A DNA stretch of 64,000 bases from Hymenobacter qilianensis (lineage in GTDB: Bacteria; Bacteroidota; Bacteroidia; Cytophagales; Hymenobacteraceae), in NCBI RefSeq assembly GCF_014489555.1, contig NZ_CP060784.1:310001-374000 (forward strand), given 5' to 3'. The position numbers were made by a program, and so were the translations under genes. Below the pieces are notes generated by a model. The model worked only from the letters and a program-made list of their open reading frames with translations, was not told the DNA's origin and did no database searches. Positions 29,563 through 39,077 of the stretch are shown in pieces. Every line of letters starts with the position of its first letter. The first letter of the stretch is position 1.

Positions 29563-30807
29563 TTATTTGCCCCCCAGCAGCAGCTTCACATAGAAACTGG
29601 GCTGCCGCAGCCGCTCGCGCAGATTCAGGTCGAGGAACATATTGCTGATGGTTTCGGCCAGCGTAGGATTGTTGGCGGCGCGATTAGCTACCACATTAAA
29701 CAGCCACGGAAACGCCAGCAGGCGCTGCATCGCCCGGCTCAAGCGCAGTTCCTGCCATAGCCGATTGTATACGGCCGCGTCGTAGCCTTTGAGGAAATCA
29801 GCGGAGAAATTATGCGCGGCTAAGGCGCGGCTGGCCCAATCGGCAGCGTGGCGGCCGCTGACCATAGCGTGGCTGATACCTTCACCGGAAAATGGGTCGA
29901 TGAGGGAGCCCGCATCGCCGAGCAGCATGTAGGCCTCGCCTGAGAGAGAGCGGCGCTTGGAGCCCAATGGTAAGCCGAACCCGCGCACCGGCCCCAGGCG
30001 CTCCGCGTCTTTGAATCGCTCGCGCAGGGCGGGGTGCGTTTCCAGGATTTCCGCGAGCCGCTGCCGTAGGTTTATCTTCTTCTGCGACACGGTTTTGCTC
30101 AGCATTCCCACACCCACGTTGGCCTGCCCATTAGGCAAGGGAAAAACCCACAAGTAGCCGGGCAAAAACTCTTTGATAAAGTGCAGCTCGATAAAGTTGT
30201 CTTTGCTCAGGCCCGTCACGCCCTGATAATATGCCCGCAAACCCGCGCAATGATGGTCAGGCTCCAGTTGATGGCCGCCAATCTGGCGTGCAAACGCTGA
30301 TTGCGCTCCGTTGGCCACGAGTAGCAGCTTGGCTTTAATTTCCACCGCTCCATCCGAAGTGCGTAAGTGCCAGCGGCCGTCAGCGGTACGCTCGTGGTGG
30401 GTGATGTCCACAGATTCCAGCAGCTCGATTTCGGGACGCTGGCGGACTTCATTTACCAAGAAATTATCAAAATCGATGCGCTTGGCGATGTGGCCAGCGG
30501 CGGGGTCGGTGGCTTTGTTGAAGTTGGGCCGAAACGGAATACCAAGGCGACGACCGTTGGGCGCAAAAAAGTCGATGCCCCAGGCGGGTAGCTGCGCGGC
30601 ATCGGCGGCGAGTCTGGGGGGCAAATTTTCGTTGATACGGCGCAGCTCGCTCACTACTTTGCCGCTGAGCGCATCGCCGCAAATTTTGTCGCGGGGGAAG
30701 GTGGCGCGGTCGAGCAGCAGGCAGCGCTGGCCGGCGTTGGCCAGGTGCAGAGCCGCCGTAGCGCCGCCCGGTCCGGCCCCCAGAATGCAGATATCAATTT
30801 CACGCAT
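29563..30807 (-). CDS. Geranylgeranyl reductase-family FAD-dependent oxidoreductase
   Basis: 414 residues. N-terminal Rossmann motif LGAGPGGATAALHLA, then LLLDRATFPRDKICGDALSG (the C-G-D signature of the geranylgeranyl reductase family) and the second FAD motif LLGDAGSLIDPFSGEGISHAM near 280-300. Members reduce isoprenoid double bonds, for example in menaquinone or archaeal-type lipids, or act in flexirubin and other aromatic-pigment pathways in Bacteroidota; the substrate here is unknown. The reading frame ends on the repeated word (stop side at 29563, LLLGGK). Divergent from fabG. Confidence 0.88.
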   Translation of the reverse strand: MREIDICILGAGPGGATAALHLANAGQRCLLLDRATFPRDKICGDALSGKVVSELRRINENLPPRLAADAAQLPAWGIDFFAPNGRRLGIPFRPNFNKATDPAAGHIAKRIDFDNFLVNEVRQRPEIELLESVDITHHERTADGRWHLRTSDGAVEIKAKLLLVANGAQSAFARQIGGHQLEPDHHCAGLRAYYQGVTGLSKDNFIELHFIKEFLPGYLWVFPLPNGQANVGVGMLSKTVSQKKINLRQRLAEILETHPALRERFKDAERLGPVRGFGLPLGSKRRSLSGEAYMLLGDAGSLIDPFSGEGISHAMVSGRHAADWASRALAAHNFSADFLKGYDAAVYNRLWQELRLSRAMQRLLAFPWLFNVVANRAANNPTLAETISNMFLDLNLRERLRQPSFYVKLLLGGK

Positions 30808-30904
30808 AAGTCGGGGGCGAAGGTACGATGCCTTTTGAATGACAAGTAGCTGCCTCGCTCCGATTGGTTAGCGGATAATGCCCAGCCTTACTACCTTCGC
30901 CCAC

Positions 30905-31654
30905 ATGACAAAACTGCTCGACGGAAAAACCGCCCTCATCACTGGCGCCTCCAAAGGAATCGGCCGCGCTATTGCTACCCATTTCGCCCAACTTGGCGCC
31001 AATATCGCCTTCACTTACCTTTCCAGTGTGGAGAAAGGCCAACAGCTCGAACAGGAGCTTGCCGCCCACGGCACCAAAATCAAAGGCTTCCGCTCCGACG
31101 CCTCCGTGTATGCCGATGCTGAGAAGCTGGTCGATGATGTGATGACGGAATTTGGCCGCCTGGATATTCTGGTCAATAATGCTGGTATCACGCAGGATGG
31201 TTTGCTCATGCGCATGAGCGAACAGAACTGGGACCAGGTGCTGGCCGTCAACCTCAAATCGGTGTTCAACCTGACCAAAGCCGCCATCAAGCCCATGATG
31301 CGCGCCAAAGCCGGCAGTATCATAAATATGACATCCGTAGTAGGTATTAAAGGCAATGCGGGCCAGGCCAATTACGCAGCATCCAAGTCGGGTATTATTG
31401 GCTTCACCAAATCCGTGGCGCTGGAACTGGGCTCGCGCAATATTCGCTGCAACGCCATTGCCCCCGGCTTCATCGAAACCGAAATGACCGACGCCCTCGA
31501 CCCCAAGCAAGTGGACGAGTGGCGCAAAGCCATTCCGCTCAAGCGAGGCGGCACCCCCGAAGATGTGGCCAAAGCCACCGCCTTCCTGGCTTCCGATGAC
31601 AGCAGCTATATCACCGGTCAAGTGCTTCAGGTTGATGGCGGTATGCTGACCTAA
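30905..31654 (+). CDS. fabG: 3-oxoacyl-[acyl-carrier-protein] reductase FabG
   Basis: 249 residues, a classical short-chain dehydrogenase that reduces 3-oxoacyl-ACP with NADPH in fatty-acid elongation. Start ATG 30905 (MTKLLDGKTALITGASKGIG) is chosen over 30878, which adds nine unmatched residues. NADP motif TGASKGIG (about 12-19), NNAGITQDGLLMRM, catalytic Ser-Tyr-Lys in NMTSVVGIKGNAGQANYAASK, then PGFIETEMTDAL and the end YITGQVLQVDGGM all match FabG rather than generic SDRs. Followed by a dispersed inverted repeat. Confidence 0.93.
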   Translation: MTKLLDGKTALITGASKGIGRAIATHFAQLGANIAFTYLSSVEKGQQLEQELAAHGTKIKGFRSDASVYADAEKLVDDVMTEFGRLDILVNNAGITQDGLLMRMSEQNWDQVLAVNLKSVFNLTKAAIKPMMRAKAGSIINMTSVVGIKGNAGQANYAASKSGIIGFTKSVALELGSRNIRCNAIAPGFIETEMTDALDPKQVDEWRKAIPLKRGGTPEDVAKATAFLASDDSSYITGQVLQVDGGMLT

Positions 31655-31687
31655 ACGTTAAGCTCACAAGCTAGCTTTAGTTTAAAT

Positions 31688-31792
31688 AACCGTCATGCCG
31701 AGGCGGAGCCGAAGCATCTCGCGTGCTGATGTTGGGTTATTAATCCAGCTAAACACGCGAGATGCTTCGGCTCCGCCTCGGCATGACGGTTT
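31688..31792. repeat. Dispersed long inverted repeat, copy E
   Basis: AACCGTCATGCCGAGGCGGA and TCCGCCTCGGCATGACGGTT pair perfectly, continuing GCCGAAGCATCTCGCGTG with CACGCGAGATGCTTCGGC, about 38 bases in all. The variable part (CCGAGGCGGAGCC) differs from copies B, C and D but is matched on both arms. Confidence 0.92.
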
Positions 31793-31969
31793 TTAGTTAT
31801 CATAGCTAATCTTACTGCTTCTGTGAGTAGCGATTAATAAGTCAGCTATCTTCTCCCCTCTTTTAGCAATTCAACATCCCTACTCTTCAACTCCCTAACT
31901 TCGCCACCAATCCCAGCATTTTCGGAGCCTTGTCTAAGGCACGCAACTCTATAGCCTATTTCGGGGTTT

Positions 31970-34120
31970 TTGGTACTCACACTCGCTGCTATTCTTTCTT
32001 TGGTTTCTGTCGCTGCTTCTCCCTGGTTGATTTTGTTGTGCCTGGCCGTGGGCGCGGGCTACGCGGCCCTGCTCTACTCGGCTAAAGCGCCCTGGAGCAA
32101 GGCCCTGAACTATGGGCTGGCCGCGTTGCGCTTCGTGGTCGTGAGCTTTCTGTGCTTTCTGCTGCTCTCGCCCTTCGTCAAAACGACCACGACCACGACT
32201 GAAGCGCCCACCATTATCTTGGCCGTCGATAACTCTCAGTCGGTGGGGCTTTTTACGCCGGCGGCGGTGCTGCGCCAAGCTACTACTGGCTTGCAGCAAT
32301 TGGCTACTACATTGCAAGAAAAGGGGTTTCGGGTCGAGACGCAGATTTTGCCCCCCAGCCCGGCCCGTGCTGTCCGGCCCGATTCGGTGCGGTTTCAGGC
32401 ACCTGCCACCGACCTGGACGGCTTGCTGACCAACGTGCGTGAGGGCTACGAAGGCCGCAATCTGGCCGGTGTGGTGCTCGTGTCGGATGGACTGGTGAAC
32501 CAGGGCCGCTCGCCAGTATATTCCGAATTCAACTTCCCGATTTACAGCGTGGCCGTGGGCGACACGGTTCCTAAGCGCGACCTGAGTGTGCCCACGCTGA
32601 ACTACAACCGGGTGGCTTTCAGCGGCAACCGCTTCCCGATTGAGGCCGAAATCGGATACGAAGGTTTTGGCGGCGGCACAGCTACGGTGCAGCTGCGCGA
32701 AAATGGCCGGGTGCTGCAAACCAAGCAGGTGAATTTGCCCCCCGGTCGGCGCCGGCAGAAAGCCACCTTCCTGCTGACTGCTCCGGCTCCCGGTAAGCGT
32801 CGCTACGAAGTTGCTATTCAGCCTCAATCCGGCGAATTTACGCCCCTCAATAACAGCCGCAACGCCTACATCGAAGTAGTGAAGGGCAAGCTGAAAGTGC
32901 TGCTGGCAGGCGCTGCGCCCCACCCGGATATCAAGGCGCTGCGGGGGGCAATTCTGCAGAATGACAACTTCGACCTGACCATTTATCTGCCTGGCATTGC
33001 GCCTCTCAAAGCCCAGGATTATGATGTGGCCATTTTGCACCAATTGCCGGCCCGCACGGGCGAAGGCGCCGACGTACTGGCCCAGGTGCGAAATCGTCGC
33101 ATTCCGGCGCTCTTTATCATTGGCGCGCAGTCCGATTTGAATGCCTACAATAACCTTGGTGCCGGCCTTACCGTCGCGCCGCGCGGGCAGCAGACGGATG
33201 AGGTGACACCCGTGTTGAATGCGTCATTTTCGCGGTTTTCGTTTGAAGAAGATGCCTTGCGACGCTTCGCGGCGTATCCGCCCGCGCCGGTGCCGTTTGG
33301 CGAGTATCGTTTGGGCGGCGGGGCCGAAGTAGCGCTGTATCAGCAGGTAGGGCGGCTGAAAACGCAGAAACCACTGCTGGTGTTTGGGGGCTCGCCCGAG
33401 CAGCGCCGCGCTACCCTGCTCACCGACGGCGGCTGGCAATGGCGCCTGCAGGAAGCCGCCGACCACGCCGACCGCCCCGACGCTTACGACCGCCTTATCA
33501 CCCGCACACTTCAGCTGCTGACGGCCAACGCCAACAAGAAGCGCCTCGACGTGTATCCCACCCAGGATGCCTTCACCACAGCCGACGAAATCACATTTGG
33601 GGCCGAAACCTACAACGCCATTTTCGAGCGCATCTACGGCCAGCAAATAGAGCTGACGCTCACCGACGAGCAGCAGCGCACCCGCAACTACTCCTTCACG
33701 AATAGCGAGGACGGCGCGCCGTTGCGCCTCGGCACCTTGCCCGGCGGCGTGTACCGCTACGTGGCCCGCGCCACGCTTGGGGGGCAAAATCAGCAGGATC
33801 GGGGCGAGCTACTGGTGCAGGAGCAGCAGCTGGAAGCCCTCAACGCCCGCGCCGACCACAACTTACTCTACCAACTCGCCCGTCGCAGCGGCTCGCGTCT
33901 GTACTATCCGCAGCAGTTCGACCAGCTCAGCCAAGATATTCAGAAAGCCAACTACAAGCCCGTGATTTACAGCCAGGAAAGCATCAAGGACCTGATAAAT
34001 CTGAAGTGGCTGTTTTTCCTGTTGATGGCGCTGGTAACGGCTGAATGGGCGGCGCGCAAGTATTCGGGGGCATTTAATCGATCTGAAACTCCATTATTGG
34101 ACCATAAACACTTCGTTTAA
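31970..34120 (+). CDS. VWA-like membrane protein (probable late frameshift)
   Basis: 716 residues as written. The start is a TTG at 31970 (an in-frame stop lies at 31952). Two N-terminal membrane helices (LAAILSLVSVAASPWLILLCLAVGAGYAALL, LAALRFVVVSFLCFLLLSPFV), then a von Willebrand A-like region with MIDAS-style DNSQS and GVVLVSDGLVNQG, repeated beta domains, and a C-terminal helix (LKWLFFLLMALVTAEWAARKYSG). The last 14 residues are probably wrong: adding one base at the G run 34066-34070 ends the protein as KYSGGI at 34077, the usual style for this Bacteroidota family. Orientation suggests a large periplasmic part anchored at both ends, perhaps linked to BatA/BatB-type modules; function unknown. 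Confidence 0.8.
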   Translation: MVLTLAAILSLVSVAASPWLILLCLAVGAGYAALLYSAKAPWSKALNYGLAALRFVVVSFLCFLLLSPFVKTTTTTTEAPTIILAVDNSQSVGLFTPAAVLRQATTGLQQLATTLQEKGFRVETQILPPSPARAVRPDSVRFQAPATDLDGLLTNVREGYEGRNLAGVVLVSDGLVNQGRSPVYSEFNFPIYSVAVGDTVPKRDLSVPTLNYNRVAFSGNRFPIEAEIGYEGFGGGTATVQLRENGRVLQTKQVNLPPGRRRQKATFLLTAPAPGKRRYEVAIQPQSGEFTPLNNSRNAYIEVVKGKLKVLLAGAAPHPDIKALRGAILQNDNFDLTIYLPGIAPLKAQDYDVAILHQLPARTGEGADVLAQVRNRRIPALFIIGAQSDLNAYNNLGAGLTVAPRGQQTDEVTPVLNASFSRFSFEEDALRRFAAYPPAPVPFGEYRLGGGAEVALYQQVGRLKTQKPLLVFGGSPEQRRATLLTDGGWQWRLQEAADHADRPDAYDRLITRTLQLLTANANKKRLDVYPTQDAFTTADEITFGAETYNAIFERIYGQQIELTLTDEQQRTRNYSFTNSEDGAPLRLGTLPGGVYRYVARATLGGQNQQDRGELLVQEQQLEALNARADHNLLYQLARRSGSRLYYPQQFDQLSQDIQKANYKPVIYSQESIKDLINLKWLFFLLMALVTAEWAARKYSGAFNRSETPLLDHKHFV

Positions 34121-34200
34121 CATGTCCATACCAGGAACGGTCGGATGCGAATAAGCGTCTCTATGGCTAGCTACAATATCTCCCCTACTTTGCTTACCCT

Positions 34201-34680
34201 ATGAAATCCGCCCTTTTCTACACCTTCGCGCTAATTGCCTTACTGACCAGCTGCGAGCAGGCGCCCGCCGAACACGCGCAGGCCGCCGTTTCGGAATACG
34301 TGCAGCAGGGCATGAGCAAAACGGGCAACTACCGCTCCGAAACCTTTTACATTCAACCCTTTACCCGCCAGGACTCAATTGCCTATGTGGTGAAAGTGAA
34401 TCAGCGCAACGAGGCCGCTGTTACGGCCGTGGCTAACAACGCGCAGGCCCCAACGGCGGACTTTACTCGTCGGGCTCAGGAGCGGCAGCAGTTGCTGGCG
34501 CGGCAGGCCGACACGTCGCGCATCGGTCTTTTCGTGCGCCATGTGTACCGCAGCGAAGACGGCGACGGAACCACACATCGTGACAGTGTAGATGCCGTGG
34601 TGTACCCGCCGCGCGACGTTGTGGTGCTGTTCAGTGGTCAGGTGGCGCTACAGCCAGCCAATCGCATAAAGGCCGAATAA
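34201..34680 (+). CDS. Lipoprotein of unknown function
   Basis: 159 residues with a lipobox LLTSC (Cys about 18) after MKSALFYTFALIALLTS. The mature part has Gln/Ala-rich helices (FTRRAQERQQLLARQAD) and a short beta segment (YPPRDVVVLFSGQVAL). No family recognised. Same direction as the VWA-like gene 80 bases upstream; the stop is directly followed by AAAAGCCCCCCAG without an opposing arm. Confidence 0.7.
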   Translation: MKSALFYTFALIALLTSCEQAPAEHAQAAVSEYVQQGMSKTGNYRSETFYIQPFTRQDSIAYVVKVNQRNEAAVTAVANNAQAPTADFTRRAQERQQLLARQADTSRIGLFVRHVYRSEDGDGTTHRDSVDAVVYPPRDVVVLFSGQVALQPANRIKAE

Positions 34681-34823
34681 AAGCCCCCCAGCCGCCTACT
34701 TTCTCCTTTTAGCTGAGTTCTAGCGCTAAAGCGGCTGCTTCTGCCGACCTTTGCTTTTTCGCTGCCTTTTGCGAAACTTGATTGAGGGCAGGGAAATCAA
34801 ATCTGCTTTTACCTTTCCGCCTC

Positions 34824-35606
34824 ATGCGCTACGTCCTGCTCAACAAACCTTTCGAAGTTCTTACCCAATTCACGGACGAAAACGGCCGCGCCACTCTTAA
34901 GGACTTCGTACCCATCCCTAAGATTTACCCCGTTGGTCGGCTGGATTTTGACAGCGAAGGTCTCGTGTTACTCACCGACGACAAGCCCCTGCAGCATCGC
35001 CTGTCGGAGCCGCGCTTTAAGGTGCCGAAAACATACTGGGTGCAGGTAGAAGGCGTACCCACGGAAGAAGCAATAGCTACTTTGCGGCGGGGCGTTGACA
35101 TCAAAACCAGCTTCACGGCACCGGCCGAAGTAGAACTGCTGCCCGAGCCACCGGCTATCTGGGAGCGCGCTAAGCCTATCCGCTTCCGGGCGAATATTCC
35201 TACATCCTGGCTGCAAATCACGATTTCGCAGGGCATTAACCGGCAGGTACGCAAGATGACGGCCGCTGTAGGGTTTCCTACGCTACGCCTCGTTCGGGTG
35301 AAAATTGCTCATTTGGAAGTAGAAAATTTGGCCCCCGGACAATGGCGCGAGCTAACTGCCCCGGAAGCAGCCAAATTGAAAGCGGCTTTTTCGGCTACCA
35401 AAATGCCCGCTGAGCGTCAGGTGCAGTCGAAAGAGGCGAAAAGCAAAACCGCTTCCGGCCTTGCCGCACCCGGCCCTGGTGCGCCGGCCCGCAAAACCTT
35501 CAAGCCGGCTTCCTCTAGTTTTAAGCGCCCCGCCGGCTCAGATCAAGGCCCGAAAGGCTCCGGCGACCGACCAAAGCGCGGCCCCAAAACTTCCCGCCCC
35601 CGATGA
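34824..35606 (+). CDS. RluE/RsuA-family pseudouridine synthase with basic tail
   Basis: 260 residues. Start ATG 34824 gives MRYVLLNKPFEVLTQFTDE, the standard first strand of this family; the upstream frame from 34782 is not conserved. Catalytic Asp lies in VGRLDFDSEGLVLLTDD; GINRQVRKMTAAVGFPTLRLVRVKI is the RsuA/RluE nucleotide-binding block. The S4 domain found in RsuA/RluB is missing, as in RluE, which modifies 23S rRNA U2457; that target is inferred. About 60 residues of Lys/Pro/Ala-rich tail (from about 200) are extra and probably disordered. The stop overlaps the next ATG (ATGA), so it is translationally coupled to an alpha/beta hydrolase. Confidence 0.88.
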   Translation: MRYVLLNKPFEVLTQFTDENGRATLKDFVPIPKIYPVGRLDFDSEGLVLLTDDKPLQHRLSEPRFKVPKTYWVQVEGVPTEEAIATLRRGVDIKTSFTAPAEVELLPEPPAIWERAKPIRFRANIPTSWLQITISQGINRQVRKMTAAVGFPTLRLVRVKIAHLEVENLAPGQWRELTAPEAAKLKAAFSATKMPAERQVQSKEAKSKTASGLAAPGPGAPARKTFKPASSSFKRPAGSDQGPKGSGDRPKRGPKTSRPR

Positions 35607-36534
35607 AACGCCGCTGGCTGACCGCGGGTGCGTTGGCCTTCGTACTGGTCAACGCGGTAGCCTTCTTTCATGCCTGGCGCTTCACCCATTTCTCCGACGA
35701 AACCGGCGCCAAGCAGGCTAGTCCGGAGCAGCTTTCCGCTTTGCAGAAGGCGGCTTTGTTGCTCACGGGCGTTCAGAACCCCAAGCCGGTTAATCAGGCC
35801 ACGCCAACCAAACGGTTGTGCTGAACAGCCCCAATGGGCGGCTGGAAGCCTGGTTTGGCCCCGTGTCCGATGCGCTGGGCCAAGTGGCGCTGTTTCACGG
35901 CTATACCGGCGACAAGTCGAAGCTCCTGACGGAGGCGGAGTTTTTCCGGAATCAGGGTTTTTCGGTTTTGCTGCTCGACTTTGCTGGCAATGGCGGCTCC
36001 GAAGGCGTGCAGACCACCGTGGGCTACCGCGAAGCCGACGACGTAGCCGCCGCTTTCGCGTTTTTGAAAGCGCAGCAGCCAGCGGCACCGCTCTTTGTGT
36101 ATGGGGTTTCGATGGGCGCGGTGGCAATTCTAAGGGCGGAGAGCGAACTGGGCGTGCGGCCGACGGCGGCTATCCTGGAATGCCCCTACGGCAGCATGCT
36201 CCAGACTGCCAAAAACCGCTTTCATGCCCTGCAAGTGCCGGCTTTTCCGCTCGCTAACCTGCTGGTATTCTGGGGCGGCGTGCAAAACGGCTTCTGGGCT
36301 TTCGACCTCGATGCCCGCGCTTACGCCCGCCGCATTCAAACGCCCACGCTCCTACTCTACGGCCTCACCGACCCGCGCGTAACGCGTGAGGAAACAGACG
36401 CCATCTACGCCGCCCTCAGTGGCCCGAAGCAGCGCCGCTACTTTGCAGGCGTAGGCCACGAGCCTTATCACAGTAAGCACCAAGTAGCTTGGCGCAGCAC
36501 TATTCAACGGTTTTTGCAGCGCAACATGCTGTAA
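35603..36534 (+). CDS. Alpha/beta hydrolase, membrane-anchored (frameshifted)
   Basis: Restored length 310 residues. N-terminal anchor RRWLTAGALAFVLVNAVAFFHAW, then an alpha/beta-hydrolase domain: oxyanion segment LFHGYTGDKSK, nucleophile elbow GVSMGAV (Ser), acid Asp in LLYGLTDPRV and His in GVGHEPYHS. The break between TPTK and VVLNSPNG is best repaired by one A at 35810-35812; this is the only site of its kind not in a C/G run. Overlaps the pseudouridine synthase by 4 bases. Serine hydrolase of unknown substrate. Confidence 0.85.
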
Positions 36535-36581
36535 AAAAGCCCCCCAGCCGCTTTCTCTGTTCTGAAGTAATGCAACCAGAA

Positions 36582-36676
36582 CGTCATGCAGAACGCCGTG
36601 AAACATCTCGCCAGCGGTAGTCAGGATTATTAACTTTACATCAGCACGCGAGATGCTTCACGGCGTTCTGCATGAC
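36582..36676. repeat. Dispersed long inverted repeat, copy F
   Basis: GTCATGCAGAACGCCGTGAA pairs with TTCACGGCGTTCTGCATGAC (20 bases). The inner arms are partly degraded on the left (CATCTCGCCAGCGG) but conserved on the right (CAGCACGCGAGATG). With an unpaired AAAAAAGCCCCCCAG at 36533-36547 it fills the space between the hydrolase and dnaK; 36677-36932 holds the dnaK promoter region with no visible CIRCE-type repeat. Confidence 0.85.
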
Positions 36677-36932
36677 AAGCGATACTATAGGGGCGAGGCT
36701 CAGCTTTAATTCAAAACTACTCTAGCAATTCATCTACCTGACAGGTGCCGACAACTCTATGCTTACCACAAAGCCAGAGCGGCGGGAAATGGCTGGTTGA
36801 GGTATTCAAAAATGACAATGTGTCACGGAAATGGGCTGATTCAGCGGCTGGTACGCTGCTTGTCATTCACCCCACGCGAGCAAATCGCACGATACACTCT
36901 GACATTTCCACTTACTTAACTATACCATTCAG

Positions 36933-38873
36933 ATGGGCAAAATAATTGGTATTGACCTCGGCACCACGAACTCCTGTGTGGCCGTTATGGAAGGCAACGA
37001 GCCGGTGGTTATTCCGAATAGCGAAGGCCGCCGTACGACGCCATCCATTGTAGCGTTTCTGGACGGGGGCAAAGGCGAGCGTAAAGTTGGTGACCCGGCT
37101 AAGCGTCAGGCCATTACCAACCCGCAGAATACGATTCAGTCGATTAAGCGCTTTATGGGCCGTGGCTTCGGCGAAGTAACTGAGGAATCGAAAATGGTTT
37201 CTTATGCTTTGGAGCGTGGCTCTAATAGCACAGTGGCTGTAAAAATTGGCGACCGGCAGTACACGCCGCAGGAGATTTCAGCAATGGTGCTTCAGAAAAT
37301 GAAGCAGACTGCTGAAGACTATCTGGGCCAGACTGTTACGGAAGCCGTTATTACGGTTCCGGCTTACTTCAACGATGCTCAGCGTCAGGCTACGAAAGAA
37401 GCTGGTGCTATTGCTGGCCTTGATGTAAAGCGTATTATCAACGAGCCTACGGCAGCTGCGCTGGCTTACGGCCTCGATAAGAAGCACAAAGACCAAAAAA
37501 TCGCGGTGTATGACCTCGGCGGTGGTACGTTCGATATTTCTATTCTGGAGCTTGGCGACGGGGTATTTGAAGTACTAAGCACCAACGGCGACACGCACTT
37601 AGGTGGTGACGACTTCGACCAGGTTATCATTAACTTCCTCGCCGACCAGTTCAAGAGCGACAACGAAGGCCTCGACCTGCGCCAGGATCCAATGGCTCTG
37701 CAGCGCTTGAAAGAAGCCGCTGAAAAAGCCAAAGTGGAGCTTTCCAGCTCGACTGAGACTGAAATTAACTTGCCTTATGTAACGGCTACCGCTTCGGGTC
37801 CAAAGCACTTGGTGGTAAAACTGAGCCGCGCTAAGTTCGAGCAGCTTGCCGACAACTTAGTGAAGCGCTCGATGGAGCCTTGCAAAAAAGCCCTCCAGGA
37901 TGCTGGCTTGAGCACTTCGGATATCGATGAAGTAATCTTGGTAGGTGGCTCGACTCGTATTCCACGCATTCAGGAAGAAGTAGAGAAGTTCTTTGGCAAA
38001 AAGCCTTCGAAAGGTGTAAACCCCGATGAAGTAGTAGCCATCGGTGCTGCTATCCAAGGTGGTGTATTGACCGGTGAAGTAAAAGACGTGCTTCTGCTCG
38101 ACGTGACCCCGCTTTCGCTGGGCATTGAGACCATGGGCGGCGTAATGACCAAGCTCATCGAGTCGAACACCACGATTCCGACCAAGAAATCGGAGACGTT
38201 CTCGACTGCTTCTGACAACCAGCCTTCCGTGGAGATTCACGTGCTGCAAGGCGAGCGCCCATTGGCTTCGCAGAACCGCACCATCGGTCGTTTCCACCTC
38301 GACAGCATTCCGCCAGCACCCCGTGGCGTACCGCAGATCGAAGTAACATTCGACATTGATGCCAACGGTATCCTGCACGTATCGGCCAAGGACAAAGGCA
38401 CTGGTAAAGAGCAGAAAATCCGCATCGAAGCCAGCAGCGGCCTGACCGACGCCGATATCGAGCGGATGCGCAACGAGGCGAAAGCCAACGAAGAAAGCGA
38501 CAAGCAGGAGAAAGAGCGTATTGAGAAGGTGAACGCTGCCGACTCGATGATCTTCCAGACTGAGAAGCAGCTTTCGGAGTATGGCGATAAGCTGAGTGGC
38601 GGCAACAAGACGGCCATCGAGAATGCGCTTGCTGACCTGAAGAAGGCGCACGAAAGCAAAGACCTCGGTGCTATCGAAGCCGCAATGACCGCTATCAATG
38701 CTGCATGGCAGGCTGCCTCGCAAGAGATGTATGCCGCTACGCAAGGTCAGGACCAGGGCCAGCCGCAAGGCTACCCCGGTGGCGAAGGCCAGCCAAACGG
38801 CAACGGCCAGCAAGGCCAGCCTGCTGATAACGTGACCGACGTTGACTACGAAGAAGTAGGCGGCAACAAGTAA
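36933..38873 (+). CDS. dnaK: Chaperone protein DnaK (Hsp70)
   Basis: 646 residues, complete. ATPase domain with [42 protein letters not shown] and [10 protein letters not shown]; substrate-binding domain with [17 protein letters not shown] and [13 protein letters not shown]; lid helices; a Gln/Gly-rich linker ([16 protein letters not shown]) and the C-terminal acidic tail VTDVDYEEV typical of DnaK. Cytosolic folding chaperone working with DnaJ and GrpE; neither gene is adjacent. Codon choice is less G/C-ending than neighbours in the first half, as in highly expressed genes. Ends on a strong terminator. Confidence 0.98.
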   Translation: MGKIIGIDLGTTNSCVAVMEGNEPVVIPNSEGRRTTPSIVAFLDGGKGERKVGDPAKRQAITNPQNTIQSIKRFMGRGFGEVTEESKMVSYALERGSNSTVAVKIGDRQYTPQEISAMVLQKMKQTAEDYLGQTVTEAVITVPAYFNDAQRQATKEAGAIAGLDVKRIINEPTAAALAYGLDKKHKDQKIAVYDLGGGTFDISILELGDGVFEVLSTNGDTHLGGDDFDQVIINFLADQFKSDNEGLDLRQDPMALQRLKEAAEKAKVELSSSTETEINLPYVTATASGPKHLVVKLSRAKFEQLADNLVKRSMEPCKKALQDAGLSTSDIDEVILVGGSTRIPRIQEEVEKFFGKKPSKGVNPDEVVAIGAAIQGGVLTGEVKDVLLLDVTPLSLGIETMGGVMTKLIESNTTIPTKKSETFSTASDNQPSVEIHVLQGERPLASQNRTIGRFHLDSIPPAPRGVPQIEVTFDIDANGILHVSAKDKGTGKEQKIRIEASSGLTDADIERMRNEAKANEESDKQEKERIEKVNAADSMIFQTEKQLSEYGDKLSGGNKTAIENALADLKKAHESKDLGAIEAAMTAINAAWQAASQEMYAATQGQDQGQPQGYPGGEGQPNGNGQQGQPADNVTDVDYEEVGGNK

Positions 38874-38887
38874 GTTGCCGATGATAA

Positions 38888-38922
38888 TAAAGCCCCCAGC
38901 CGCTGGTTGGGGGGCTTTTTTG
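38888..38922 (+). terminator. Intrinsic terminator of dnaK
   Basis: AAAGCCCCCAGCCGCTGGTTGGGGGGCTTTTTT: stem AAGCCCCC/GGGGGGCTT with T run. Left arm five C, right arm six G. Confidence 0.9.
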
Positions 38923-38940
38923 TTGTATAGTCTCACTGTG

Positions 38941-39032
38941 GAGACGCGATACTTCGCGTCTGATCGTTGCTGACCTTGTTTCGTTAGCGCATTTTTAGTT
39001 GTTCAACCATTAGACGCGAAGTATCGCGTCTC
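38941..39032. repeat. Long inverted repeat of a second type, copy G
   Basis: Left arm GAGACGCGATACTTCGCGTCT, right arm AGACGCGAAGTATCGCGTCTC, perfect over 21 bases with a 50-base loop. Each arm is itself a small hairpin (GACGCGA-TACT-TCGCGTC). Sequence unrelated to copies A-F. Confidence 0.88.
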
Positions 39033-39077
39033 TACATCATTCACTTAAATTTCCGGAAATAACAGCGTCACTAACAC

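Noticed and set aside
31949..33043. A 364-codon open frame opposite the VWA-like gene
   Set aside because: Shadow of the real gene; repetitive Gln/His/Arg-rich composition with no domain.
37857..38936. A 359-codon open frame opposite dnaK
   Set aside because: Antisense to an unmistakable dnaK; such long antisense frames are common opposite dnaK.
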